From a virus: DNA of 45,480 nt. Shown piece after piece: positions 16,611 through 24,513 of the stretch. The notes below the pieces were generated by a model. That model saw nothing but the letters and a program-made list of their open reading frames with translations. It made no database searches and was not told the origin of the DNA. Every line of letters begins with the position of its first letter. Positions within the stretch are counted from its first letter, which is position 1. Both the position numbers and the translations under genes were made by a program. The stretch lies in the IMG/VR virus record IMGVR_UViG_3300022200_000090, positions 1 to 45,480 of that record; one strand, 5' to 3'.

Positions 16611-17376
16611 ACCATTCTTCTAGTTTTTGTTTAGCACTACCATCAGTTAATTCATTGATATGAAATTGTCCATATGCTAAATGGCATGCCCATGCATACC
16701 GTTTATCGTTTGATGGATAGTAAGGGTCTTCAATTTTACTCAGATCCTGTAGCCCGACGGGCTGAGCTGCATTAGGTGCTAATGTAAACACAGGAACACC
16801 AAAAAACACACTTTCTGTTGCTGCTACGCTATTAAATGTAACTAGCGCATGTACGTCATTACTTAGCGATTGTTCAAGCGTGTCTGTTAATCTTGCTATT
16901 CGTTGTTTGGCACGCTCTCTAACAACAACGGGCCTATCAGTGTATTTTTTAATTGTGTTGACTGTTTGATCAATCCACTGCTGCTGATTTACACCATAAA
17001 ACTTGCAAGGTTTTTCATCTGGTGCTGCAACAATTATTTTACTTCCGGTTTTCCAGGGATGTATTGCTTTATTAAACTTTTGAAACCTGTCTCCAGGTCG
17101 CTCAATGATATCTGTATGTTGTAGATTATTTTTAACAATTCTGTGCCAGTACTTCCAGGTACCTTCATTACCAAAGTATCCAGTATCCATATAATAAAAC
17201 GTGCGGTTATCTTGCCAACATCGTTTTATTATTTTGTGCTTTAGTATCCCACGTAGTACAATGGCATCGTTACTCTGGGCGTAATCAAACGTTTCGGTAT
17301 CGGTTGGTACTGACTTGCAACCGCGTGCAAAATCATTAATGTATCTGTCTTGGCCATTTTTACTTAAAAATATCAT
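16603..17376 (-). CDS. Capsule-type transferase paralogue 4, short form with lost RxHP
   Basis: Protein of 257 aa. It keeps the family order (IHPWKTGSKIIVAAPDEKP, YTDRPVVVRERAKQR, ALVTFNSVAATESVFFGVP, then LQDLSKIEDPYYPSNDKRY and a YGQFHINEL tail). The R-x-H-P pair, however, is replaced by RERA, and about 50 N-terminal residues are missing relative to the long copies. The paralogue at 20226 shares APDE, the DLS/DIS-KIE-x-PYYP segment and the replaced H-P, so the two form a subfamily. Altered nucleotide-binding residues mean a changed donor or a non-catalytic partner role. The gene overlaps the next by 8 and the previous by 17 bases. Confidence 0.7.
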   Translation of the reverse strand: MIFLSKNGQDRYINDFARGCKSVPTDTETFDYAQSNDAIVLRGILKHKIIKRCWQDNRTFYYMDTGYFGNEGTWKYWHRIVKNNLQHTDIIERPGDRFQKFNKAIHPWKTGSKIIVAAPDEKPCKFYGVNQQQWIDQTVNTIKKYTDRPVVVRERAKQRIARLTDTLEQSLSNDVHALVTFNSVAATESVFFGVPVFTLAPNAAQPVGLQDLSKIEDPYYPSNDKRYAWACHLAYGQFHINELTDGSAKQKLEEWYG

Positions 17377-18049
17377 GTTGCTCGCAGTATTCAGTTAAAA
17401 TACGTTCGCGGTGCCATTCGCTACCCATAGGGGTATTAGCAAATTCGTGAAAACTTGGCGTACCTAATGTATAATGTAACAATTTAGCATCAGGGTTCAC
17501 ACCATACTCATCCGGTAACCAGTTCCACTCTGCAGGTAGTTCGCCAATACGTTCATCTTTAATCCAGCTAAAGCGATGCAAGTGTGCGCCAGTTGCCTTT
17601 TGAATGTAATCTGGCTTTAACACTCTGTTAGGATGACTGTTACAATTCCAAAGTATAACGCTTGACCAGTTCTTGCGTGGATAATTTTCGTTTTTACTGC
17701 CAAGATACTTTGTGGTCATCTTGGTTTCATAATCATGTTTGACTACCATCACGTCTTTATCCATCTCACGCAGCTCCCACAGTTTAACAATATCATCGCG
17801 CACAATCATATCGCCATCCATAAAAATAGCCCATCCAAGATAATCCATTAAGTGTGGGACAAGAAATCTACTGTAGATAAAATGGTTACTTCCATCTGTG
17901 TGCGTTTCCTTATAATCATCAAACAAGTTCAATGCTAATGGAATAATCGATACTGGTTTGCTTGCATGTCTGATAATCGAATTAGCACACGTGTGATATG
18001 CTATAGCTTCTCTTGGATCATATCCTATAAAAATTGGAATTGGTTTCAT
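17360..18049 (-). CDS. GT8-like glycosyltransferase
   Basis: Protein of 229 aa opening with IPIFIGYDPREAIAYHTC, a signature common in phage and cyanobacterial GT8-like transferases. It is followed by SRFLVPHLMDYLGWAIFMDG and the metal motif DGD in FMDGDMIV (near residues 76-83), with a late strand LLHYTLGTPSF. A clear Shine-Dalgarno AAGGA stands 6 bases before the ATG. It starts a translational unit after a 29-base gap from the paralogue at 18079, the loosest junction in the locus. Transfer of a sugar from a nucleotide donor is well supported; the product is not. Confidence 0.85.
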   Translation of the reverse strand: MKPIPIFIGYDPREAIAYHTCANSIIRHASKPVSIIPLALNLFDDYKETHTDGSNHFIYSRFLVPHLMDYLGWAIFMDGDMIVRDDIVKLWELREMDKDVMVVKHDYETKMTTKYLGSKNENYPRKNWSSVILWNCNSHPNRVLKPDYIQKATGAHLHRFSWIKDERIGELPAEWNWLPDEYGVNPDAKLLHYTLGTPSFHEFANTPMGSEWHRERILTEYCEQHDIFK

Positions 18050-18078
18050 TTATATCCTTTTAGAGTCAATGTAATTAA

Positions 18079-19011
18079 TTATCTTGGCATACATTCTTTG
18101 AGCAAATTCCAAACATATCCGCTGGAAAACTCATCTCCCTTCCATTGCTGAAATGCAATACGGTTACACCATTCTGATCGATCAAATTCCAAACTATCTT
18201 CAATCTGCAATATTGAATCACCGCTAACTGGAGCAGCAACCGCACTTGAATCCAATGTTATGGTTGGAGTACCATATAACACACTTTCAACTGAACTGGT
18301 ACTGTTGTACGTAATCATACACCAGGCACGATTTAAGTCGTCATATAAATCAGGCATTGTGGAAAACTCAATGTCTGAATGTTCTCGTTGTATGAAACGT
18401 TCACTTCTATGATCCAGTGGATGCGACCTAACAATAATTGGCCGATCTGTGTGCTGTTTGATATTGTCAATTACGCCTGACATATATTCTTTGTAATCGA
18501 TATCATTATACGTCAGTCTGTTTAATGCTGAATCTGCTGCTACCTGAAGATTAATTAAAATAGCGTCGCCTCTGCGTTTCCAGTCGTGCAATCTTATGTT
18601 ATATTTGCTCGATAATTGATCCCATCTTCTATAACTAGAATCGTATGGAAATACGCCATCATCCATAAAAAAACTATTCCATGATAGTTTAATCCACATA
18701 TCTTCAAACGGGACGCTACCTCCAAAACCGCCATGCCTATTAGAATTAGATAATAACTGTCGTATAACAGGTGCCTCTCGTATTAATATAGGTTTGTTTA
18801 AACGCTGGCTTATTTCTTCAACGGCTTCGTAGATATAATTTGTTGGGCGTACCTTCTTTTTAATTCCGTTCTGTACAAAAAAGTCAAATTCTGATTTCTC
18901 AACATTTTCAAAATCGATTGATTCAATACGATCATCTGTAGTGGTAGATATAATATTGTTAAACTGTTTAAGTTTTTTCCATTTTGGTTGTTTAACTATT
19001 ATACCAATCAT
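18079..19011 (-). CDS. Capsule/LPS-type transferase paralogue 5 (RxHP type)
   Basis: Protein of 310 aa. I begin it at 19011 (MIGIIVKQ), where ATG overlaps the upstream TGA as ATGA and GGAA precedes it; an ATG four codons earlier is less likely. Core: LHDWKRRGDAILINLQVAAD, HTDRPIIVRSHPLDH, AWCMITYNSTSSVESVLYGTP and LQIEDSLEFDRSEWCNRIAF before a YVWNLL tail. A glycine-rich stretch NRHGGFGGSVPFEDMW in the middle is unique to this copy. It follows a methyltransferase and the sulfotransferase in the same run of coupled genes. Confidence 0.75.
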   Translation of the reverse strand: MIGIIVKQPKWKKLKQFNNIISTTTDDRIESIDFENVEKSEFDFFVQNGIKKKVRPTNYIYEAVEEISQRLNKPILIREAPVIRQLLSNSNRHGGFGGSVPFEDMWIKLSWNSFFMDDGVFPYDSSYRRWDQLSSKYNIRLHDWKRRGDAILINLQVAADSALNRLTYNDIDYKEYMSGVIDNIKQHTDRPIIVRSHPLDHRSERFIQREHSDIEFSTMPDLYDDLNRAWCMITYNSTSSVESVLYGTPTITLDSSAVAAPVSGDSILQIEDSLEFDRSEWCNRIAFQQWKGDEFSSGYVWNLLKECMPR

Positions 19012-19613
19012 TCCCAGTTCCATTCAGTAATTTGTCCATCGAATGGCTCTGTTACAAATTCTGGTAGCCAAGGCTTCAAACGTTTTATATCACCTGAATC
19101 ATATTTTAGCTTAGGTAAATCAAAATCGTCAGCCTGCGCTATAACTGTGATGTTATAATTATACGTCTTAATATGTGCATTCTTACAGTTAAATCCTGCT
19201 AATACTAAGTTATATAATAAAATACCTGCATTCCAAAGAGTTACATGACCGCCGACAATATTATGTTTCAATGGCGGAACAGTAATACACGTATATCCAC
19301 CTATACGAGTTTCAGATCTGACTTTTTTAAGAAACTGGTTTACATTTAACTGATGTTCAAGCACGTGACTAGCCCAGGTTAAATCTTGTGGCACAAACGT
19401 TAGATCATTATAAAATCCTTTGGCGTCCATCGGATAGAATTCATCATTGATATCTGTTGACGTTACAATCTTGCCTGCTTCCAAGAATTGTTTTGAGTGA
19501 AAACCGTCACCAGCCCCAATATCTAATACAGTATGAAAATCTAAATTGTTAATACAAAATTCAAGACCGTCTTGTGCCCGTGATTTCTTTCCTTTTGATT
19601 TCTTAGTTTTCAT
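19008..19613 (-). CDS. SAM-dependent methyltransferase, class I
   Basis: Protein of 201 aa with motif I VLDIGAGDGFHSKQFL (near residues 29-44), ribose-binding STDIND and a post-motif IV segment LTWASHVLEHQLNVNQFLKK containing the HVLEH pattern of sugar and quinone methyltransferases. The start is very basic (MKTKKSKGKKSRAQDG). It begins four bases inside the sulfotransferase stop (ATGA) and ends in ATGA overlap with the transferase at 18079, so three enzymes are translationally linked. Methylation of a carbohydrate is the contextual inference; a ubiquinone-like or peptide acceptor cannot be excluded by sequence alone. Confidence 0.83.
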   Translation of the reverse strand: MKTKKSKGKKSRAQDGLEFCINNLDFHTVLDIGAGDGFHSKQFLEAGKIVTSTDINDEFYPMDAKGFYNDLTFVPQDLTWASHVLEHQLNVNQFLKKVRSETRIGGYTCITVPPLKHNIVGGHVTLWNAGILLYNLVLAGFNCKNAHIKTYNYNITVIAQADDFDLPKLKYDSGDIKRLKPWLPEFVTEPFDGQITEWNWE

Positions 19614-20236
19614 CTTTTACTGTTTTCCCATAAATCAAAATCAGTGGCATAATACTGTTCAATCTTAGATATTGTTTGTTGGTTAATCGCTGGCGTCGTG
19701 ATATTGTCAGTAGTATTAAATCTATACAATTGAAGAGTCAAATTTAATGTTTGGTTTACTTTATTTAATCCTTGTTCAAAATTCTCAGTTGTAAATAATA
19801 TACAGTTTTTAAAATCATCGATGTGCTTAACAAACCAACTCTGTGAGCGTAAATGAACATTTCGATCTTCTTCTGACATATCGTTGATCAAATCAACAAA
19901 ATAATCTAGATTTTTAATGCCATTGCTAGCAATGCCATTGACCACAATGTTTTGTTTCTTACCTTGTGTGATATCTTTGAATGTTGATATCAATCGTTTA
20001 ACTGGATCTCTAAAATGTATCACTGTAGGTAACTTGTTTTGTGCTGGAGAAATATATGTTAAATATTTTTTATATTTTTTATACCAATCAATGTCCCAAT
20101 TGATGTCTGATTCACTAATGATTTTTTGTTCCAGCCAGACGCTAGTTTTGAAACTACTTGAACCATTTTTTGGAATGCCAATATAATCAAAATTCAAATC
20201 TGTGTATCTTATAATACAGTGTTCTTTAGTTTTCAT
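19610..20236 (-). CDS. Sulfotransferase-family protein
   Basis: Protein of 208 aa with the two PAPS-binding motifs of carbohydrate sulfotransferases: a 5'-phosphosulfate loop in YIGIPKNGSSSFKTSV (near residues 16-31) and a 3'-phosphate motif in FRDPVKRLISTF (near 75-86). In the Golgi-type family the residue after the loop is commonly S or T, as here. The N-terminal part lacks a transmembrane segment, so the enzyme is soluble. An AAAGGAG ribosome site is 5 bases from the ATG. Sulfation would need PAPS from the host. With the pyruvyl transferase it supports an acidic glycan product. Confidence 0.8.
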   Translation of the reverse strand: MKTKEHCIIRYTDLNFDYIGIPKNGSSSFKTSVWLEQKIISESDINWDIDWYKKYKKYLTYISPAQNKLPTVIHFRDPVKRLISTFKDITQGKKQNIVVNGIASNGIKNLDYFVDLINDMSEEDRNVHLRSQSWFVKHIDDFKNCILFTTENFEQGLNKVNQTLNLTLQLYRFNTTDNITTPAINQQTISKIEQYYATDFDLWENSKR

Positions 20237-20999
20237 AACGCTCCTTTAAGATATCGCGCATGAATCCGTTTTCAATTTCGTTTACAGTAAATTGTCCGTA
20301 ACTTAGACTTTTGATCCATTCCCAACGATTATCTGGATAGTATGGCTCTTCAATCTGGCTAATGTCTTGAAGTGCCATTAAATCGCAACAACTTGGTGCC
20401 AAGTTAAACACCGGAACGCCTTCGCATATGCTTTCGATACAGGCTAAACTCTGATGTGTAATTATGGCCCAGGCATCATGTAAGTAAGGTGTTAACGGAT
20501 CGTCGCCGCGGTCTTTGCGTGTTTCTTTGAAACGATAAAATATTTTTCTGTCTGTATATTTGCGCAACTCGTGCTTTAGCCAAAATACCCATTCATATTC
20601 ATTTTTAAATTCGGTGTAATACTGAACTGGAAATTCATCTGGGGCGACTATAAGAATATAATCACCAGTCTTGCGCCAATCTTTGAGTTCTACATGATAT
20701 GACCGTATGCGTTTGTCGTCGCAATCAAATATTTGTGACTCTTGGAGATTGTTTAAACTGAATCTGAATGTACTGGCTGCTTTAGTATTAAAGAAATACC
20801 CTTTATCGTAATGTAAATATTGTCCATGTTCGAATACCTGATGTTGATATTCATTGTATTTCCACGGACCAACGGTGAGATATGTTGATTTTAAATCAAC
20901 TGTTGCAGTTTCTTCAACAGGAATACTCTTGCTTATATGCGGGATCAGTTTGGCAAGAACATTATGCGGACGTTCAAAATATTTTAATTTCTCAAACAT
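20226..20999 (-). CDS. Capsule-type transferase paralogue 6, short form with lost RxHP
   Basis: Protein of 257 aa, closest to paralogue 4. Core: LKDWRKTGDYILIVAPDEFP, KYTDRKIFYRFKETRK, AWAIITHQSLACIESICEGVP, then LQDISQIEEPYYPDNRWEW and YGQFTVNEIENG. The RxHP of the long copies reads YRFK here, and the usual Y-N-S is H-Q-S, so two conserved positions differ. I place the start at the ATG at 20999; a TTG one codon earlier is also in frame. No Shine-Dalgarno is evident. Its stop overlaps the sulfotransferase start region by 11 bases. Confidence 0.7.
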   Translation of the reverse strand: MFEKLKYFERPHNVLAKLIPHISKSIPVEETATVDLKSTYLTVGPWKYNEYQHQVFEHGQYLHYDKGYFFNTKAASTFRFSLNNLQESQIFDCDDKRIRSYHVELKDWRKTGDYILIVAPDEFPVQYYTEFKNEYEWVFWLKHELRKYTDRKIFYRFKETRKDRGDDPLTPYLHDAWAIITHQSLACIESICEGVPVFNLAPSCCDLMALQDISQIEEPYYPDNRWEWIKSLSYGQFTVNEIENGFMRDILKERYEN

Positions 21000-21017
21000 C
21001 AATAAAACAATGTCTTT

Positions 21018-21773
21018 TTAGTCTTCGCCGAGCCAGCGAAGACTACGATCTAACCATTCGAGTACAAGGTCTTGCTGTCTAAGATACCCATATGAATTAA
21101 TACTGTTAACAGCACTTTCCGGAAGTAGACCAGTCTCGGCCAAATCGTACCAGCGTGTAGTTTTTGGATCCATTGGATTAATATCTGATTTATATACAAT
21201 AGCGCGAACCCATGGATCGCCTATATCTTTTTTCATAAACGCACAATCAAATCCAGATACTGATAGCATATGCATCAAGCTAACTGGAGTATAATGAAAG
21301 TATTCATAATCATATTGCCTAGCTGTAAACCTATTGAACACTAATTCAGTAGTTGATGGCACAGTCAAACAGAGCATTGCACCATCTGTCATTATATCAT
21401 ACCATGTTCTAAGTGTTTCTAATGGATTGACCGAATACTGAAACGCATTATTGCACCAAATAACATCAAAACCTTTCTGTTCTTTGTTAAGAGAATATGT
21501 TTCAAAATCTCTGCGTTCATATACAATATTCTTGTATTGTTTTGCTATTGGCAAATTGGATTTTAAATCAACGCCAGTGCATTTAATATTTAATGGAATT
21601 TTGTTATCATCGTCATCTAAAATGTAAGCGTTTGCCCACCATTCTAAATCAAGACCACTGCCGCACCCCATATCAACAAGGGTATCGATACTCTCCATAA
21701 AACTGCTGTACTGCCACAGCAAATCTAATGTTTCAAGTGCATGTTCGTGAGCTTCTTGATCGTTTTTAAACAC
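21018..21773 (-). CDS. SAM-dependent methyltransferase (GTG start)
   Basis: Protein of 251 aa. Motif I is LVDMGCGSGLDLEWW (near residues 36-50), followed by CTGVDLKSN and a post-motif WCNNAFQYSVNPLETL, ordinary class I SAM-binding signatures. The start is GTG at 21773 inside the end of uvsY, with a perfect GGAGG six bases upstream, also within uvsY. Translation is therefore tied to the recombination mediator, and the gene marks the boundary between the recombination genes and the glycan locus. The acceptor might be a small molecule or a sugar; context favours the glycan locus. Confidence 0.82.
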   Translation of the reverse strand: MFKNDQEAHEHALETLDLLWQYSSFMESIDTLVDMGCGSGLDLEWWANAYILDDDDNKIPLNIKCTGVDLKSNLPIAKQYKNIVYERRDFETYSLNKEQKGFDVIWCNNAFQYSVNPLETLRTWYDIMTDGAMLCLTVPSTTELVFNRFTARQYDYEYFHYTPVSLMHMLSVSGFDCAFMKKDIGDPWVRAIVYKSDINPMDPKTTRWYDLAETGLLPESAVNSINSYGYLRQQDLVLEWLDRSLRWLGED

Positions 21774-22218
21774 TCACATCCTCCATCCCTGCTGTGCGTA
21801 ACTTAACAATATGTCCCATTTGCCATTGTTTTGAATCAAGACCCTTCATGATACCTAACCAGCGATTGCGCATCAATGCTACCTCGTTAATAAGCATTTC
21901 CATATCAATTACTTCGCTTTCGCCATCTACATACTTTTCAGCATCTCGACTAGTTAACGCACGAGCATAACCTTCCAAATATTTTTGAAAGTGTTTGCGT
22001 CTAATCTTGCGCAATTCAAGGTTAAGATAGTTTAGTACCGCTTCAATCTCTTGTAACTGATTAAACCGTTGTTCAGTAACACCCGGCAATAATTTAATAT
22101 TTTGCTCTACATTACCGCCGATGCGAACTTCTCGTTTGGCTTCCTGTAGTTCATCGTTATAATAATCAATGAATGCAGGAAGTTGAGAAAGATCTTGTGT
22201 TACTTTATTGTACCACAT
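21766..22218 (-). CDS. uvsY: UvsY recombination mediator
   Basis: Protein of 150 aa, close to T4 UvsY (137). The conserved C-terminal helices are readable: LNYLNLELRKIRRKHFQKYL (near residues 66-85), then ALTSRDAEKYVDGESEVI and INEVALMRNRWLGIMKGLDS. In T4, UvsY forms hexamers that load UvsX onto gp32-coated single-stranded DNA. Here it is next to uvsX (one small gene between), rather than beside uvsW as in T4. No Shine-Dalgarno is obvious and the ATG follows the previous stop by two bases, so coupling is likely. Confidence 0.92.
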   Translation of the reverse strand: MWYNKVTQDLSQLPAFIDYYNDELQEAKREVRIGGNVEQNIKLLPGVTEQRFNQLQEIEAVLNYLNLELRKIRRKHFQKYLEGYARALTSRDAEKYVDGESEVIDMEMLINEVALMRNRWLGIMKGLDSKQWQMGHIVKLRTAGMEDVSV

Positions 22219-22220
22219 GA

Positions 22221-22478
22221 TTAATAGTCGTCGTTGTCGTCATAAAATCCATAATCATCATCGTCATCCAGATCATTTGAAATGAATGATTCATGATTAT
22301 CAGAATACTCTGCAAGACTTTTGATAATATAATTATCGTGTGCAACGTCTGCCATTTCGCTGGCATTCATACCGTTTTCAATTAAAACTGCAACAAAATC
22401 ATCTGCTGCCTGTTGGAATCCTCCACTAATATGTGGACGCAATGCTTCCCAAATTTCCATAACTATATCAGGACTCAT
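22221..22478 (-). CDS. Small acidic protein between uvsX and uvsY
   Basis: Protein of 85 aa starting at 22478 (MSPDIVMEIW), where GAAGAAGA precedes the ATG within the end of uvsX (11-base overlap); a longer frame starting at 22520 has no ribosome site. Residues 1-60 look helical (VMEIWEALRPHI, AADDFVAVLIENG). The last 25 are extremely acidic: about half are aspartate, ending DDNDDY. Such tails can mimic DNA or tether ssDNA-binding partners. Its place between the recombinase and its mediator suggests a recombination accessory. I do not recognise a family. Confidence 0.68.
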   Translation of the reverse strand: MSPDIVMEIWEALRPHISGGFQQAADDFVAVLIENGMNASEMADVAHDNYIIKSLAEYSDNHESFISNDLDDDDDYGFYDDNDDY

Positions 22479-23610
22479 ATTCTTCTTCTGCTCCAAGACT
22501 TTCAATTTCTTCAGACTCATGGTTATGATCTGCTAAATTAGCTGCTGCATCCATTTCAAGAGCAACATCGTGGTTACTTATCTGTTCTTCAGAAAAAGCA
22601 AAATCCTTCATCAGGCGATCCAGAACACCATCATCATTATTTTCCCAGGCCTTACGGAAAGCAAGCACTTCTTCACCAGTAGAACGCTCCACAAAACGCA
22701 AACGGTTACCTGACTTGGTCAGCAATCCTTTCTTTTCTGCTAAATCAACTAGTCCTGAATATGGGTTCATTCCTGTTTCATATGGGATCTTGACTTGTAC
22801 GGCTTCAAACGGTTTAGCGTAGCGTGTCTTCATTACCTTACATGCAGCACGGATGCCTTGTACATCAGAAGTCTTATTACCATCCTCATCTTCTTTGAGC
22901 TTCAGTTTACGCATCGCTACCACAATCGAACTCGCATAGATAAAGCCCTGACCACCCGAAATCTTATCGTCTGGATCAAACATGTCTTGTGATGCATATG
23001 TGTGATTAGTTGCTACAAGTCCGACATTATAACTACCGAACATGTTGACACAGTTGCGCACAAGTGCTGTTAATGCTTTGGGTTTGCGACCCAGGTCACC
23101 TTTGAGGTCGCCTTTATCGAACTGATCAATATCTGTTGGTGTCAACAACATGCCCAGAGAATCAATTACAAATAGTACTTTAGGTCTCTCATCTTCTGGC
23201 ATTGTCTTATAATCTTTCATGAACATTGATACAGTTTTGGCTACATCATCGATCATGCTCATGCTCAGTTTCATTAATTTTTCTTCAGATGTATCAACAC
23301 CCAGAGCGTGCAACCATTGTTCGTCAAGTGCATTTTCTGAATCAATCAGTACAACAAAAATTCCTTGATCTTGCGCATGTTTGACAATATTACCAGAAAC
23401 AAAATATGATTTACCTGCACCGGATTCACCAGCAAACACAGTAACTTTCCCCATGGGGACGCCTTTATTAAAATCTCCTGAAATTAGATAATTAAGTGCA
23501 TAATTGCCTGTTGAAATCCAATCAGTCGGGTCATTGAACCCAATGCTAAGTCCGTCAATTGACTTTGTAATGTCTTTACGGAATTTGCTCACGTCAAATG
23601 GTTTAGCCAT
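22468..23610 (-). CDS. uvsX: UvsX RecA-family recombinase
   Basis: Protein of 380 aa, similar in length to T4 UvsX (391). Walker A is GESGAGKS (residues 61-68); Walker B is in KVLFVIDSLGML (near 143-154). Strand-exchange regions include the glycine-rich DNA-binding loop DPDDKISGGQGFIYASS (near 212-228) and the MKTRYAKPFEAVQV strand. In T4, UvsX forms filaments on ssDNA for recombination-dependent replication. It has a perfect sigma70 promoter and a ribosome site AAGGTG, consistent with early or middle expression. The C-terminus is acidic (EEIESLGAEEEYES), as in other UvsX proteins. Confidence 0.96.
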   Translation of the reverse strand: MAKPFDVSKFRKDITKSIDGLSIGFNDPTDWISTGNYALNYLISGDFNKGVPMGKVTVFAGESGAGKSYFVSGNIVKHAQDQGIFVVLIDSENALDEQWLHALGVDTSEEKLMKLSMSMIDDVAKTVSMFMKDYKTMPEDERPKVLFVIDSLGMLLTPTDIDQFDKGDLKGDLGRKPKALTALVRNCVNMFGSYNVGLVATNHTYASQDMFDPDDKISGGQGFIYASSIVVAMRKLKLKEDEDGNKTSDVQGIRAACKVMKTRYAKPFEAVQVKIPYETGMNPYSGLVDLAEKKGLLTKSGNRLRFVERSTGEEVLAFRKAWENNDDGVLDRLMKDFAFSEEQISNHDVALEMDAAANLADHNHESEEIESLGAEEEYES

Positions 23611-23633
23611 AATTTTTCACCTTTTAAAATAGT

Positions 23634-23662
23634 ATTATATAAATTTAATTGCAAATTGTCAA
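23634..23662 (-). promoter_or_regulatory. Perfect sigma70 promoter of uvsX
   Basis: TTGACA at 23657-23662, exactly 17 bases, TATAAT at 23634-23639. Every consensus base matches. The -35 overlaps the stop codon of the upstream methyltransferase gene. Confidence 0.9.
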
Positions 23663-24513
23663 TATTTCTGGTAATCCCAGAAACCGTTTTTATAGTTAGG
23701 ATAACATGTTTTGTTTTCATTCCAGAATACTTTAATCATTGCATTTGCATTTTTGATATAAAGACGAGGCGGCTCTGGCCAATCATACAAAGCACTTACA
23801 GATGGACATGGAATACCATTAAAATATATGTCATTATCAAATACTATTGTTGCTTGATTAACATTTCTCAAATCAACCATGAATTCCACTGGTTCTGAAG
23901 AATTATCAATTGTGACTGAGAATATTCTGTTATGAATACCATATGGTTTTATGAAATCAAATTTGTTTAACTGTTCTATTAAACCAGCCGATAGATCGTT
24001 TCTGTTATCATTGATTATTTTACTCGGATTATAATCATAAAACACACTATCGTGTATTCCTTCATAAATGTATGCAGATACTGACCAAGAATCTGGGATT
24101 GACTTAACAGAATTACCAAATAATGTTTTTGAATGTGTCAAAAACTGCCTCATCTTTAAATTATTTTGAAATTCATCGCCAATTCGCTCACATAATAAGA
24201 TGTCAACGTCTCTTGGAACATCATTCTCAGATAAACTTAAAAAATCAGTAGTCCATACTTGAAATTTGTTCTCAAAACCTAGATTTTTTAAAATTTCCTG
24301 GGTCATTTTAACTCTGGATGATCGAATATCAATACCATAGTAATATGCGGCGCCAGCTTCTAGTGCCAATGATGCAAGAATACCGATTCCGCAACCAATT
24401 TCAAAAACCACTTTGTCTTTGACTGTTTTTAAAAAAATCTCTTTATACCAATTGTTTCGTGGTATATCATTGAGAAATGTTAATGCCGTTTTGATTTCTG
24501 GGTGTCTAAACAT
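23659..24513 (-). CDS. PRMT-like SAM-dependent methyltransferase
   Basis: Protein of 284 aa. Residues 36-62 carry motif I in FEIGCGIGILASLALEAGA, followed by YGIDIRSS. The D-I-L-L-C-E-R-I-G-D-E-F segment (near 104-116) corresponds to the S/C-E-x-M-G double-E loop region of protein arginine methyltransferases. The second half is a beta-rich domain (FSVTIDNSSEPVEFMVD), again PRMT-like. It may modify a protein rather than a sugar. It starts by TAATG overlap with the unknown gene at 24513, and its end lies over the uvsX promoter. PRMT-type proteins in phages are uncommon; the assignment is by motif arrangement only. Confidence 0.68.
   Translation of the reverse strand: MFRHPEIKTALTFLNDIPRNNWYKEIFLKTVKDKVVFEIGCGIGILASLALEAGAAYYYGIDIRSSRVKMTQEILKNLGFENKFQVWTTDFLSLSENDVPRDVDILLCERIGDEFQNNLKMRQFLTHSKTLFGNSVKSIPDSWSVSAYIYEGIHDSVFYDYNPSKIINDNRNDLSAGLIEQLNKFDFIKPYGIHNRIFSVTIDNSSEPVEFMVDLRNVNQATIVFDNDIYFNGIPCPSVSALYDWPEPPRLYIKNANAMIKVFWNENKTCYPNYKNGFWDYQKY

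Noticed and set aside
9455-20999. Glycan locus as a DNA-glucosylation (hypermodification) system
   Set aside because: No modified-base synthesis enzyme is present here and sulfo- and pyruvyl-transferases are not known in DNA glucosylation; a surface glycan fits better, although this cannot be fully excluded.
22478-22520. Longer start for the small acidic protein
   Set aside because: The earlier ATG has no ribosome site and would extend the protein far into uvsX; the ATG at 22478 has GAAGAAGA upstream.
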